Shown one piece after another: positions 1 through 6,548 of a stretch of 8,944 nucleotides of DNA; the stretch's first letter is position 1, and each line of letters begins with the position of its first letter. The stretch comes from Saprospiraceae bacterium. GTDB taxonomy: Bacteria; Bacteroidota; Bacteroidia; Chitinophagales; Saprospiraceae. Location: the NCBI GenBank assembly GCA_023299965.1, contig JALZVN010000367.1, positions 1 to 8,944 on the forward strand, written 5' to 3'. Made by a program: the position numbers and the translations under genes. Below the pieces are notes generated by a model that saw nothing but the letters and a program-made list of their open reading frames with translations, did no database searches and was not told the origin of the DNA.

Positions 1-2
1 TA

Positions 3-53
3 CTTGAAAAAATCTATTCCCACATCTTCAAGATTACAGGGTATAAGCTGTAG
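3..53 (+). CDS. possible C-terminal tail of an upstream gene (partial)
   Basis: The third forward frame is open from the window edge to a TAG at 51-53, encoding about 16 residues that end in Ile-Thr-Gly-Tyr-Lys-Leu. The mix of charged and aromatic residues would suit a protein C-terminus. It would end 38 bp before the next gene on the same strand. The first forward frame is also open, to position 78, so the choice of frame is a guess. No family can be recognised from so few residues, and the stretch may not be coding. Confidence 0.2.
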   Translation, partial: LEKIYSHIFKITGYKL

Positions 54-91
54 ATTAGCAGTCATATTCAAAATCTGAAAGCATAGCCTCT

Positions 92-667
92 ATGATAATT
101 GTACAAGATATACTCGTAAGTGATGACGTGATTAGCAAACAGTTTCTGTGCAATCTAAAATCATGCAAGGGAGCCTGCTGCTGGGAAGGGGACTGGGGTG
201 CCCCACTCATGGAAGAGGAGAAGGAAATTTTAGATAAAATATACCCTAAGATCAAAAGCTACCTCACCGAAGAGGGTAGAAAAGTCATAGAGGAGAAAGG
301 GGCTTATGCCTACAATGAGGAACCTGCTGAGTTTGGGACTGCACTAATAGAAAATAAAGCTTGTGCATTTATGACTAGGGACGAATTGGGCATTGCACAT
401 TGTGGTATAGAGCAAGCTCATAAAGATGGAATTATAGACTTCAAAAAGCCCATCTCCTGCCATTTATACCCGCTCCGAGTCAGCAAAGATGAAAATGTTG
501 GCTTTGAGGCCCTAAACTATGACAAGTGGGACATTTGCAGTGCCGCTTGTGATCTTGGCAAAAAGGAGCAACTACCAGTGTATATTTTCGTACAAGATGC
601 TATCAAGCGGAAGTACGGGGATGACTTTTATGAAGAATTGCATGCTGCAGCGATTCATTTAGGTTAA
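92..667 (+). CDS. DUF3109 family cysteine-rich protein
   Basis: This 191-residue protein matches the DUF3109 family, common in Bacteroidota and of unknown function. It has nine cysteines: Cys20, Cys25, Cys29, Cys30, Cys91, Cys104, Cys123, Cys149 and Cys153. The N-terminal cluster sits in a Lys-Gly-Ala-Cys-Cys-Trp-Glu-Gly context, and Cys123 lies in a Ser-Cys-His-Leu-Tyr-Pro-Leu-Arg motif. The related YkgJ-type families have a comparable spread of cysteines and are thought to bind zinc or an iron-sulfur cluster, so metal binding is a reasonable inference. There is no signal peptide or membrane segment, so the protein is probably cytoplasmic. The start at 92 is the only upstream in-frame ATG after a TAG at 56-58, and no Shine-Dalgarno sequence is visible. 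The family call is firm; the biochemical role is unknown. Confidence 0.88.
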   Translation: MIIVQDILVSDDVISKQFLCNLKSCKGACCWEGDWGAPLMEEEKEILDKIYPKIKSYLTEEGRKVIEEKGAYAYNEEPAEFGTALIENKACAFMTRDELGIAHCGIEQAHKDGIIDFKKPISCHLYPLRVSKDENVGFEALNYDKWDICSAACDLGKKEQLPVYIFVQDAIKRKYGDDFYEELHAAAIHLG

Positions 668-757
668 TTTTCGCGCTTTTACAAGATGATATAATTTGAA
701 CTTTGAGCTCGATTAATGAGCAATTTAAGGACTCAACATTTGTCCCTCTTCTAGAAT

Positions 758-790
758 TTTGGTTTGCAAAAGCTAAGATTTATAGATTTG
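758..790 (+). promoter_or_regulatory. candidate distal promoter upstream of ppiD
   Basis: TTTG at 758-761 is followed after 21 nt by TAGATTTG at 783-790, an exact match to the Bacteroidota -7 consensus TAnnTTTG. It would give a leader of roughly 150 nt before the ATG at 944. A second, closer promoter candidate exists, so this one may be secondary or a chance match in AT-rich DNA. Confidence 0.3.
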
Positions 791-866
791 ACAATATATA
801 AGTCCTTATAGCCAGCATTATTAGTCCGTTATTTGGCTAAAAGTCAAGCGCAATAGGCTTTTCCGG

Positions 867-898
867 TTTGAATTTAATCTGTAATAGTTGTACCTTCG
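867..898 (+). promoter_or_regulatory. probable promoter of ppiD
   Basis: TTTG at 867-870 (-33 element) lies exactly 20 nt upstream of TACCTTCG at 891-898, which differs from the -7 consensus TAnnTTTG at one position. The flanking sequence, GTACC-TTCGCAC, resembles the common Bacteroidota form GTACC-TTTGCAC. Transcription would start near 903-906, leaving a leader of about 40 nt before the ppiD ATG. Confidence 0.6.
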
Positions 899-943
899 CA
901 CACATTTTTCGAATTTAGCATAATTAAATAAACTCATTATAAA

Positions 944-3067
944 ATGGCTTTAATCAGCAGTATACGTAACAGAAGTTGGATCCTGATTGTCTTTATTGGT
1001 ATCGGTTTGGCATCATTCATCATGATGGATATGTTCAATAGTAATACCGGTGCATTTGGCAACCGTCCTACTAACAGCCTTGGTTCTATCAATGGACAAG
1101 ATATTGATTACAACAAAGTAAGAAGAACGGAAGAGGTATTTTACCGTGGCGCCACAGGAAACACCTATGGAATCAAAAATCAGCTTTGGAACTACTACTT
1201 AGAGAAATCATTGCTCGAAGACGAAGGCAGAAAGCTAGGTATTGATATCGGAACAGAAGAATTAAACGATTTGATGTTCGGTACAAATCTGAGCCCTGTA
1301 GTACAGGCTATATTCAGAAATCCTCAGACGGGGCAGGTCGATTTGGCAAGAATAGCAGAAGTAAAGGATCAAATCCAGAATGATAGAAGTCAAATCAACG
1401 AACCATATATAGAAGAGTTGGTCGGTCAAGTAAAGAAAGAGCGAATGCAACAGAAGTACACTTCTTTGGTCTCTCAAGGTTTCTATACGCCTAACTGGAT
1501 GGCAGAGCAATTTGGTGCTGAAAACAATACCTTTTTTGATTTCAACTATGTAAAAATACCTTTCAGTGATGTAGACGATAGTCAAGTAAGCGTGAGCGAT
1601 GAGGACTATAGCAACTACCTTACTAAGAATAAGGCAACCTACATGTCGGATGAAGAAACACGTAAAGTAAACTACGTAACGTATGACATCTATCCATCTG
1701 CAGCGGATTCTGCTAAATATTTAGCGGATCTTCAAGGGAGGCTACAAGCATTTCGTACTGCTCCTAGTGATTCTACTTTTGTGATACAGAATGGAGGCAC
1801 TATGAATAATGGGTATGTGAAAGGGAACTCTTTGTCTCCTGAAATAAAAAATGACATGGTTAATCTTCCAGTTGGATCTGTAGTAGGACCTTACCTAGAA
1901 GGAACTGCGTACAAATTGGCTAAGGTGTCTGATCGTAAGTTAGTGGCTGATTCTGCTAGAGCTCAAGTAATCTTGATCTCTGCTACGGATGCTACTTCTT
2001 TTGGAGCGGCATTTACTAGAATAGACAGTATCAAAACTGCTCTAGATAACGGAGCTAACTTTGACAACCTTGCATCACAAGTGAGTATGGACCAAACGAC
2101 TGCTGATAAGGGTGGAGATATCGGAATGATTGCGCTCAACTCCATTGCTGGTCCTTTACATGACATGATATTTTACGAAGCAAAGGAAGGAGAAGTAAAA
2201 ACAGTATTGAATGCTGCTGGTGCCGTGCTGGTCAAAGTAAATAAGAAAGTATTCAACTCTAATGAACAAAGTGTAAAAGTAGCTTACTTGACTAGATCTA
2301 TCACACCAAGTGATGAAACTCAAAAAGTGACAAGAGAAGAGGTTCAAGAATTTGTAAACACACATACCACGGCAGCTGACTTAGAAGCATTAGCCTCTAG
2401 CAATCCTAGACTGCGTGTCCAAACTACCACTAGCTTATCAAGAAATGATTTTGAGCTTCCAGCTTTAGGTCAAGATCCATCTTCAAGGGATTTGATCAGA
2501 TGGGCTTTTGAAGGCAACACCAGCGTAGGTGATTTGTCTCCTGATTTTTACATTTACAGATATAGTAATCCTGTGACGTACGAAAATTATGATTCAAAAT
2601 ATGTGATTGCTTCTTTAGCTAGTGTTCAAGCGGCAGGGATGCCATCTGTAGACAACATGAAGTCTGAATTAGCGCCACTAGTAATAAATGAAAAGAAAGC
2701 TGCGGTAATAGCTAGTTCTGCTAATGGCAAAGATCTAGCAGCAATTGCTAGCCAGTATGGTACTTCTGTTGACAACTTGACGAACATCTCGGCTGCCTTC
2801 TCAAATATCAAGGACATCGGAAATGAACCTAAGGTTATCGCGGCATTGAGTAATCTGCAAAACAATCAGATCTCAACTCCTATACATGGCGCAAATGGTG
2901 TTTACGTGCTACAGTTAACCAATAAAACGGAAAGTAATGCAGGATTGGACCTTGCGAATCTGAAGCGTGTACAGTCTACACAGCTTAAAGGCATTACTAG
3001 AACAGCCTTAATGGAAGCCCTAAAAGAGGGTGCTGAAGTTACCGATAACAGATTTAAACTATACTAA
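944..3067 (+). CDS. ppiD: PpiD-like peptidyl-prolyl cis-trans isomerase/periplasmic chaperone (SurA-N and parvulin domains)
   Basis: This 707-residue protein is probably an inner-membrane-anchored folding factor that acts on exported proteins in the periplasm. One hydrophobic segment spans about residues 12-28 after a short basic N-terminus (Arg8, Arg10), typical of PpiD. A SurA-N-like helical region follows (about 45-235). The clearest parvulin (PPIC) domain is about 339-435. It contains the Phe-Asp-Asn-Leu-Ala, Ser-x-Asp and Lys-Gly-Gly-Asp-Ile-Gly signature, with Lys389-Asp392. Residues about 240-332 and 590-663 look like degenerate parvulin units. The length agrees with Bacteroidota PpiD proteins, which are longer than the approximately 620 residues of E. 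coli PpiD. The start at 944 suits the anchor position and the promoter ending at 898. The gene appears to be transcribed alone. The orthologue name is inferred from architecture. Whether the isomerase site is active is not shown, since E. coli PpiD itself is largely a chaperone. Confidence 0.88.
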   Translation: MALISSIRNRSWILIVFIGIGLASFIMMDMFNSNTGAFGNRPTNSLGSINGQDIDYNKVRRTEEVFYRGATGNTYGIKNQLWNYYLEKSLLEDEGRKLGIDIGTEELNDLMFGTNLSPVVQAIFRNPQTGQVDLARIAEVKDQIQNDRSQINEPYIEELVGQVKKERMQQKYTSLVSQGFYTPNWMAEQFGAENNTFFDFNYVKIPFSDVDDSQVSVSDEDYSNYLTKNKATYMSDEETRKVNYVTYDIYPSAADSAKYLADLQGRLQAFRTAPSDSTFVIQNGGTMNNGYVKGNSLSPEIKNDMVNLPVGSVVGPYLEGTAYKLAKVSDRKLVADSARAQVILISATDATSFGAAFTRIDSIKTALDNGANFDNLASQVSMDQTTADKGGDIGMIALNSIAGPLHDMIFYEAKEGEVKTVLNAAGAVLVKVNKKVFNSNEQSVKVAYLTRSITPSDETQKVTREEVQEFVNTHTTAADLEALASSNPRLRVQTTTSLSRNDFELPALGQDPSSRDLIRWAFEGNTSVGDLSPDFYIYRYSNPVTYENYDSKYVIASLASVQAAGMPSVDNMKSELAPLVINEKKAAVIASSANGKDLAAIASQYGTSVDNLTNISAAFSNIKDIGNEPKVIAALSNLQNNQISTPIHGANGVYVLQLTNKTESNAGLDLANLKRVQSTQLKGITRTALMEALKEGAEVTDNRFKLY

Positions 3068-3080
3068 ACCAAAGGTTTAG
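3064..3080 (+). terminator. small stem-loop over the ppiD stop codon
   Basis: CTAAACC (3064-3070) and GGTTTAG (3074-3080) form a perfect 7-bp stem with an AAA loop. The ppiD stop codon TAA (3065-3067) lies inside the left arm. No U-tract follows directly (ACAAAATATT comes next), so it is a poor intrinsic terminator. It might instead protect the mRNA end or be incidental. Confidence 0.3.
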
Positions 3081-3095
3081 ACAAAATATTAAATC

Positions 3096-3166
3096 TTTTG
3101 GCACAATATTTACATTAGAATGCACGATTGGAACACCAATTTCATTCGTGTAAGTATTGTGCAAAA
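3096..3166. repeat. 71-nt imperfect inverted repeat able to fold into one long hairpin
   Basis: The outer arms 3096-3114 and 3149-3166 pair over 18 positions with one G bulge and one G-U pair; the shared core reads CACAATA-TTACA. Inside, GAATG (3118-3122) pairs with CATTC (3143-3147). Innermost, ATTGG (3127-3131) pairs with CCAAT (3136-3140) around the tetraloop AACA. About 28 of the possible pairs form, leaving only two small internal loops. A T6 run follows at 3172-3177. It lies 29 bp past the ppiD stop, and its right arm covers the predicted -33 element of the next gene. Possible roles are a terminator for ppiD, an operator or 5' regulatory structure for ugd, or the remnant of a palindromic repeat element. 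Its function is not known. Confidence 0.6.
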
Positions 3167-3188
3167 AGGCATTTTTTCCTTATATTTA
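3157..3188 (+). promoter_or_regulatory. candidate promoter of UDP-glucose dehydrogenase gene
   Basis: TTG at 3157-3159 is followed after 21 nt by TATATTTA at 3181-3188, one mismatch from TAnnTTTG. The expected start near 3193-3196 gives a leader of about 70 nt. The -33 element lies inside the right arm of the long inverted repeat ending at 3166, so the two may interact. Confidence 0.45.
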
Positions 3189-3266
3189 GCGCCCCAAGCT
3201 TCCTACCCGATTGATGTTTTTGTTGATCCCTAATTATTACTATTATTTAATTCAAATTAAACGACC

Positions 3267-4598
3267 ATGAATATTGCTGTAGTTGGAACAGGATATGTAG
3301 GACTAGTAACAGGAACTTGCTTTGCTGAGACTGGTAACAACGTTACTTGTGTAGACATTGACAAGGCTAAGGTAGAAAAAATGAAAAATGGGATTGTTCC
3401 TATTTTTGAACCTGGCTTAGAATTACTTTTTGAAAGAAACGCGAAGCAAGGAAGACTTCATTTCACCACTAATCTTGAAGAAGCTATTAAAGATGCGGAA
3501 ATCATCTTTTTAGCATTACCAACGCCTCCAGGTGAGGATGGATCTGCTGATCTATCATACATCATGGGTGTAGCAAGAGACTTATCTTTTATCATCAAGG
3601 ATTACAAAGTAATCATTGACAAAAGTACAGTACCAGTAGGAACAGCAGAAGCTGTCCATAGCGAGTTAGCTGCTAATTTAAAGGAAGACATGTTTGATGT
3701 AGTTTCAAATCCTGAATTCCTAAGAGAAGGTGTAGCTGTAGATGATTTCATGAAGCCAGACAGAGTAGTTATCGGTACTTCTTCTGCAAAGGCAAAAGCC
3801 ATCATGCAGCAATTATATGATCCATTTGTAAGACAAGGAAATCCTATCATCTTTATGGATGAACGTTCTGCTGAGATGACTAAGTATGCTGCAAACTCAT
3901 ACTTGGCTACTAGAATCTCATACATGAATGAAATTGCAAACTTATGCGAAGCTGTCTCAGCCAACGTTGATATGGTTCGTATGGGAATGGGTAGTGACAG
4001 TAGAATTGGAAAAAGATTTTTGTTCCCAGGTGTTGGATATGGTGGAAGTTGTTTCCCTAAGGATGTTCAAGCATTAGCAAAGACAGCTGGAGAATATAAC
4101 TATGACTTTAAAATATTAAAGTCTGTAATGCAGGTTAACAAGAAGCAGAAGACGATCCTTTCACAAAAGATGATCAACTACTTCGGAGGCGACCTTAAAG
4201 GTAGAACGATCGCAGTATGGGGTCTTGCTTTTAAGCCTAACACGGACGATATCAGAGAAGCACCAGCGCTTTACATAATGGATGAATTGATCGAGGCAGG
4301 AGCTAAGATTAAGGTTTTTGATCCAGAAGCAATGGAAAACGTAAAGGAAATATATGGAGATAAGCTTACCTATGCTGAAAATCAATATGATGCAGTAGAT
4401 GGAGCTGATGCTTTAGCTATCATTACAGAATGGAGCGTGTTCAGAACACCTGATTTCGATAAAGTAGCAGAAGCCTTAGGCAACAGAGCGATCTTTGATG
4501 GTAGAAATTTATACGATTTGCACAAAATGAAGAGTTTGGATATTCACTATGAATCTATAGGAAGAAGTCCTATCTTAATGCGTGCTTATTCTGCTTAG
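3267..4598 (+). CDS. ugd: UDP-glucose 6-dehydrogenase
   Basis: This enzyme oxidises UDP-glucose to UDP-glucuronate with two NAD+, supplying uronic acid precursors for capsule, exopolysaccharide or LPS. The 443 residues match the family length. The N-terminal Rossmann fold carries Gly7-Thr-Gly-Tyr-Val-Gly12, with Asp30-Ile-Asp at the end of the second strand. Ser-Thr121-Val-Pro-Val-Gly and Glu150-Phe-Leu-Arg-Glu154 are substrate/NAD-site motifs. Lys206 and Asn210 lie in the central helix, and the catalytic nucleophile Cys262 is in Gly-Gly-Ser-Cys-Phe-Pro-Lys-Asp266. The C-terminal UDP-binding domain starts near residue 310, with Phe-Lys323-Pro-Asn-Thr-Asp-Asp. All catalytic residues known from the streptococcal enzyme have counterparts. 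It sits alone between a promoter and a strong terminator, with no glycosyltransferase genes beside it, so it may feed polysaccharide loci elsewhere. A GDP-mannose or UDP-ManNAc dehydrogenase is less likely given the full UDP-glucose dehydrogenase motif set. Confidence 0.95.
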   Translation: MNIAVVGTGYVGLVTGTCFAETGNNVTCVDIDKAKVEKMKNGIVPIFEPGLELLFERNAKQGRLHFTTNLEEAIKDAEIIFLALPTPPGEDGSADLSYIMGVARDLSFIIKDYKVIIDKSTVPVGTAEAVHSELAANLKEDMFDVVSNPEFLREGVAVDDFMKPDRVVIGTSSAKAKAIMQQLYDPFVRQGNPIIFMDERSAEMTKYAANSYLATRISYMNEIANLCEAVSANVDMVRMGMGSDSRIGKRFLFPGVGYGGSCFPKDVQALAKTAGEYNYDFKILKSVMQVNKKQKTILSQKMINYFGGDLKGRTIAVWGLAFKPNTDDIREAPALYIMDELIEAGAKIKVFDPEAMENVKEIYGDKLTYAENQYDAVDGADALAIITEWSVFRTPDFDKVAEALGNRAIFDGRNLYDLHKMKSLDIHYESIGRSPILMRAYSA

Positions 4599-4630
4599 AA
4601 TAGCAAACCACACATTATTATAATAATAGT

Positions 4631-4663
4631 AAAAGCCTATCTTGTGTATCAAGATGGGCTTTT
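4631..4663 (+). terminator. intrinsic terminator after ugd
   Basis: AAAAGCCTATCTTG (4631-4644) pairs with CAAGATGGGCTTTT (4650-4663) over 14 positions with a single U-G wobble and a 5-nt loop TGTAT. The right arm ends in a T-run, and the A-run on the left could let it also work in reverse. It lies 32 bp past the ugd stop and should separate ugd from the following lipoprotein-porQ unit. A short AT palindrome (4614-4627) precedes it. Confidence 0.85.
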
Positions 4664-4820
4664 GCCATTATATAGGTATAAGGACTAATAATCTATTCTA
4701 GAAACTAATTCGTTTTCAATCTCTATTAGTATTAAAAATAGTATAATTGTAACCTAGCTGCTAGATTTAATCGGTCTCACACGTAATCAAACTCGTTTAT
4801 CTCCGTTAAAACATTATATC

Positions 4821-5441
4821 ATGAAAAACCTAAGCTTTTGCATTTTTGCGCTACTTCTGATATTTGCTTGTTCGAGCAAATATGAACTCGTTGAAAAACG
4901 TGATGAAAACGGCAATCTCACAGAATCATTCCAAATCGATAAAGAATCTGGTTTTATAGAGGGTGTTCATTACAGTTACTATTCAGATGGAAAGGTAGAA
5001 CAACAAACAGATTATAAGGAAAACAAAATAAATGGAAAACGCACTCTCTTTTATGAGAATGGGGACACCTTGATCATTGAGACCTATAAAGATGGAAAAT
5101 ACGCAGGGCTCTATAAAAGTTTTCACCCCAATGGCGTTTTAGAGTCAAGAGGGAACTATGAATCCGGGATGATGAACGGAAAATGGGATTTTTTCTATGA
5201 CAATAACCAACTCAAAGAGGCAGTTGAGTTTCAAGGAAATGAGGAAAATGGTCCTTTCATAGAATACCACAAGAATGGAAAAATAAAAGCTAAAGGAACC
5301 TATAAAACGACAGAGCAAAATATAGATGGAGATCGCGAACATGGTCCACTAGAGCTCTATGATGAAAGTGGAACTTTGATAAAAAAAATGGATTGCAATC
5401 TAGGAATTTGCAGAACCACTTGGACAAAAAAAGAATCCTAA
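4821..5441 (+). CDS. lipoprotein with MORN/YwqK-type repeats
   Basis: This is a 206-residue predicted lipoprotein. A hydrophobic signal (residues 4-16) ends in Ile-Phe-Ala-Cys17, a usable lipobox, followed by Ser-Ser-Lys, so an outer-membrane anchor is plausible. The mature part is a run of toxin_YwqK/MORN-2 repeats of the form Gly-x-x-x-x-[Tyr/Phe]-x-x-[Asn/Asp]-Gly. The leading glycines lie at 48, 72, 96, 120 and 144, an exact 24-residue period, with a sixth unit at 175 after a 7-residue insertion. Two cysteines near the C-terminus (Cys192, Cys197) could form a disulfide. Such repeats make open beta-sheet surfaces, but substrates are generally unknown. Despite the family label 'toxin_YwqK', nothing here suggests a toxin. 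It ends 9 nt before porQ on the same strand, so co-transcription is likely. I find no good promoter upstream; TATAATTG at 4742-4749 is the best -7 match but lacks a -33 partner. Confidence 0.85.
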   Translation: MKNLSFCIFALLLIFACSSKYELVEKRDENGNLTESFQIDKESGFIEGVHYSYYSDGKVEQQTDYKENKINGKRTLFYENGDTLIIETYKDGKYAGLYKSFHPNGVLESRGNYESGMMNGKWDFFYDNNQLKEAVEFQGNEENGPFIEYHKNGKIKAKGTYKTTEQNIDGDREHGPLELYDESGTLIKKMDCNLGICRTTWTKKES

Positions 5442-5450
5442 AAAAGGAAT

Positions 5451-6512
5451 ATGAATAAAAGAATACTCTGGACTTTACTCATTATTTGGACTAGCTTACT
5501 TTCAGGCATAGCGCAAGTAGGTGGGGAGCACGTTTACGAATTTCTCAATCTAAGTTCTTCTGCTAGAGTTACTGGATTGGGAGGGATAGTTATTGCAGTG
5601 CAAGATGATAGTGACGTAGCGCTTGGCTACAATAATCCTGCAGCACTTAATCCTAGCCAGCACAATGCCTTGGCTTTTAATTACAACTTTTATTTAGCAG
5701 ATGTCAATACTGGCTTTTTTAGCTATGGATATCATTTGAAAAAATGGGACATCTCGCTTTCGGCAAGCGCAAAATTTATCAACTACGGCGAATTTGACAG
5801 AACAAACGTATTTGGGCAGATCGAAGGCACGTTTAAGGCCAATGAAACAGCCTTGATAATAGGTGCATCTAAGAGACTTTATGAGCGTCTCAGCATTGGT
5901 GTAAACGGGATGATTATAAGTTCTCGTCTAGCAGAGTATAGCTCTTTTGGAGTCAATTCCGATATTGGATTATTATATGCAGACACCACTACTAATTTTA
6001 ATGTAGCCTTAGTGGCTAAAAATCTAGGTAGACAAATAACGGTTTATGATGATGAGACAGAATTTCTGCCTCTAGATTTACAAATAGGTATCTCAAAGAA
6101 ACTAAAGCACCTTCCATTTAGGTGGTCTATCATTTATCATGATCTACAGCGATGGAATATCCTTTTTGATGATCCCAATGCGGAGGAAAATAATGTATTG
6201 ATTCTCAATGACCAATCAGGTCGTAGCATGACGAATGTGTTCTTTGACAATTTGGCGAGACACTTTGTGGTGAATGGTGAGTTTCTCTTTGGAAAAAGAG
6301 AAAATTTCAGAGTTAGAGTTGGGTATAATCATCTTAGAAAACAAGAGTTGAGTGTGACCGGTATTCGGTCTACTGCTGGCTTTGCTTTTGGGCTGGGATT
6401 CAAATTCAAAAGATTTGGACTAGAATATGGGCATGGGTTTTACCACGTTGCCGGAGGCACCAATCATTTGAGTATCAGTACCAATTTAGACTCATTTAAG
6501 GGAGGAATTTAG
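5451..6512 (+). CDS. porQ: type IX secretion system protein PorQ
   Basis: PorQ is an outer-membrane beta-barrel of the FadL-like PorV/PorQ group. In Porphyromonas gingivalis it associates with PorZ in the attachment complex with PorU and PorV, which processes T9SS cargo and links it to A-LPS. The 353 residues fit the family. A signal peptide (Lys3-Arg4, hydrophobic core 5-18) should be cleaved after Ala21. The mature N-terminus carries the family motif Val28-Tyr-Glu-Phe-Leu-Asn-Leu, then Ser-Ala-Arg-x-x-Gly-Leu-Gly-Gly (37-45) and Asn-Asn-Pro-Ala-Ala-Leu-Asn-Pro near 62-69. Alternating beta-strands run to the C-terminus. No C-terminal T9SS sorting domain is seen, as expected for a machine component rather than a cargo. 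The start follows the lipoprotein stop by 9 nt, with AAGGA (5444-5448) very close to the ATG. In many Bacteroidota porQ is near cmk; that is not so here. Confidence 0.9.
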   Translation: MNKRILWTLLIIWTSLLSGIAQVGGEHVYEFLNLSSSARVTGLGGIVIAVQDDSDVALGYNNPAALNPSQHNALAFNYNFYLADVNTGFFSYGYHLKKWDISLSASAKFINYGEFDRTNVFGQIEGTFKANETALIIGASKRLYERLSIGVNGMIISSRLAEYSSFGVNSDIGLLYADTTTNFNVALVAKNLGRQITVYDDETEFLPLDLQIGISKKLKHLPFRWSIIYHDLQRWNILFDDPNAEENNVLILNDQSGRSMTNVFFDNLARHFVVNGEFLFGKRENFRVRVGYNHLRKQELSVTGIRSTAGFAFGLGFKFKRFGLEYGHGFYHVAGGTNHLSISTNLDSFKGGI

Positions 6513-6548
6513 GCGCAAAATGTTTTCTCGCACTAACTTAATGAACTC

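Noticed and set aside
707..721. GCTC/GAGC stem after the DUF3109 gene as a terminator
   Set aside because: It has only four pairs plus a wobble, a 5-7 nt loop and no T-run.
1262..1585. 107-codon open frame on the - strand inside ppiD
   Set aside because: It is antisense to the SurA-N-like region of ppiD, with unusual composition and no start context.
3602..3964. 120-codon open frame on the - strand inside ugd
   Set aside because: It lies opposite conserved UDP-glucose dehydrogenase sequence and shows no protein-family features.
4614..4627. Perfect palindrome ATTATTATAATAAT downstream of ugd
   Set aside because: It is pure A/T, short and just ahead of a much stronger terminator. It is likely compositional and was not listed as its own site.
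4742..4749. TATAATTG as promoter -7 element for the lipoprotein-porQ unit
   Set aside because: It has one mismatch to TAnnTTTG, and no TTG or TTTG lies 17-23 nt upstream, so it is too weak to list as a feature.
4821..5441. Reading the YwqK-type repeat protein as a toxin of a toxin-antitoxin pair
   Set aside because: The family name is historical. The protein has a lipoprotein signal and no small antitoxin gene beside it, and its partner is the secretion gene porQ.
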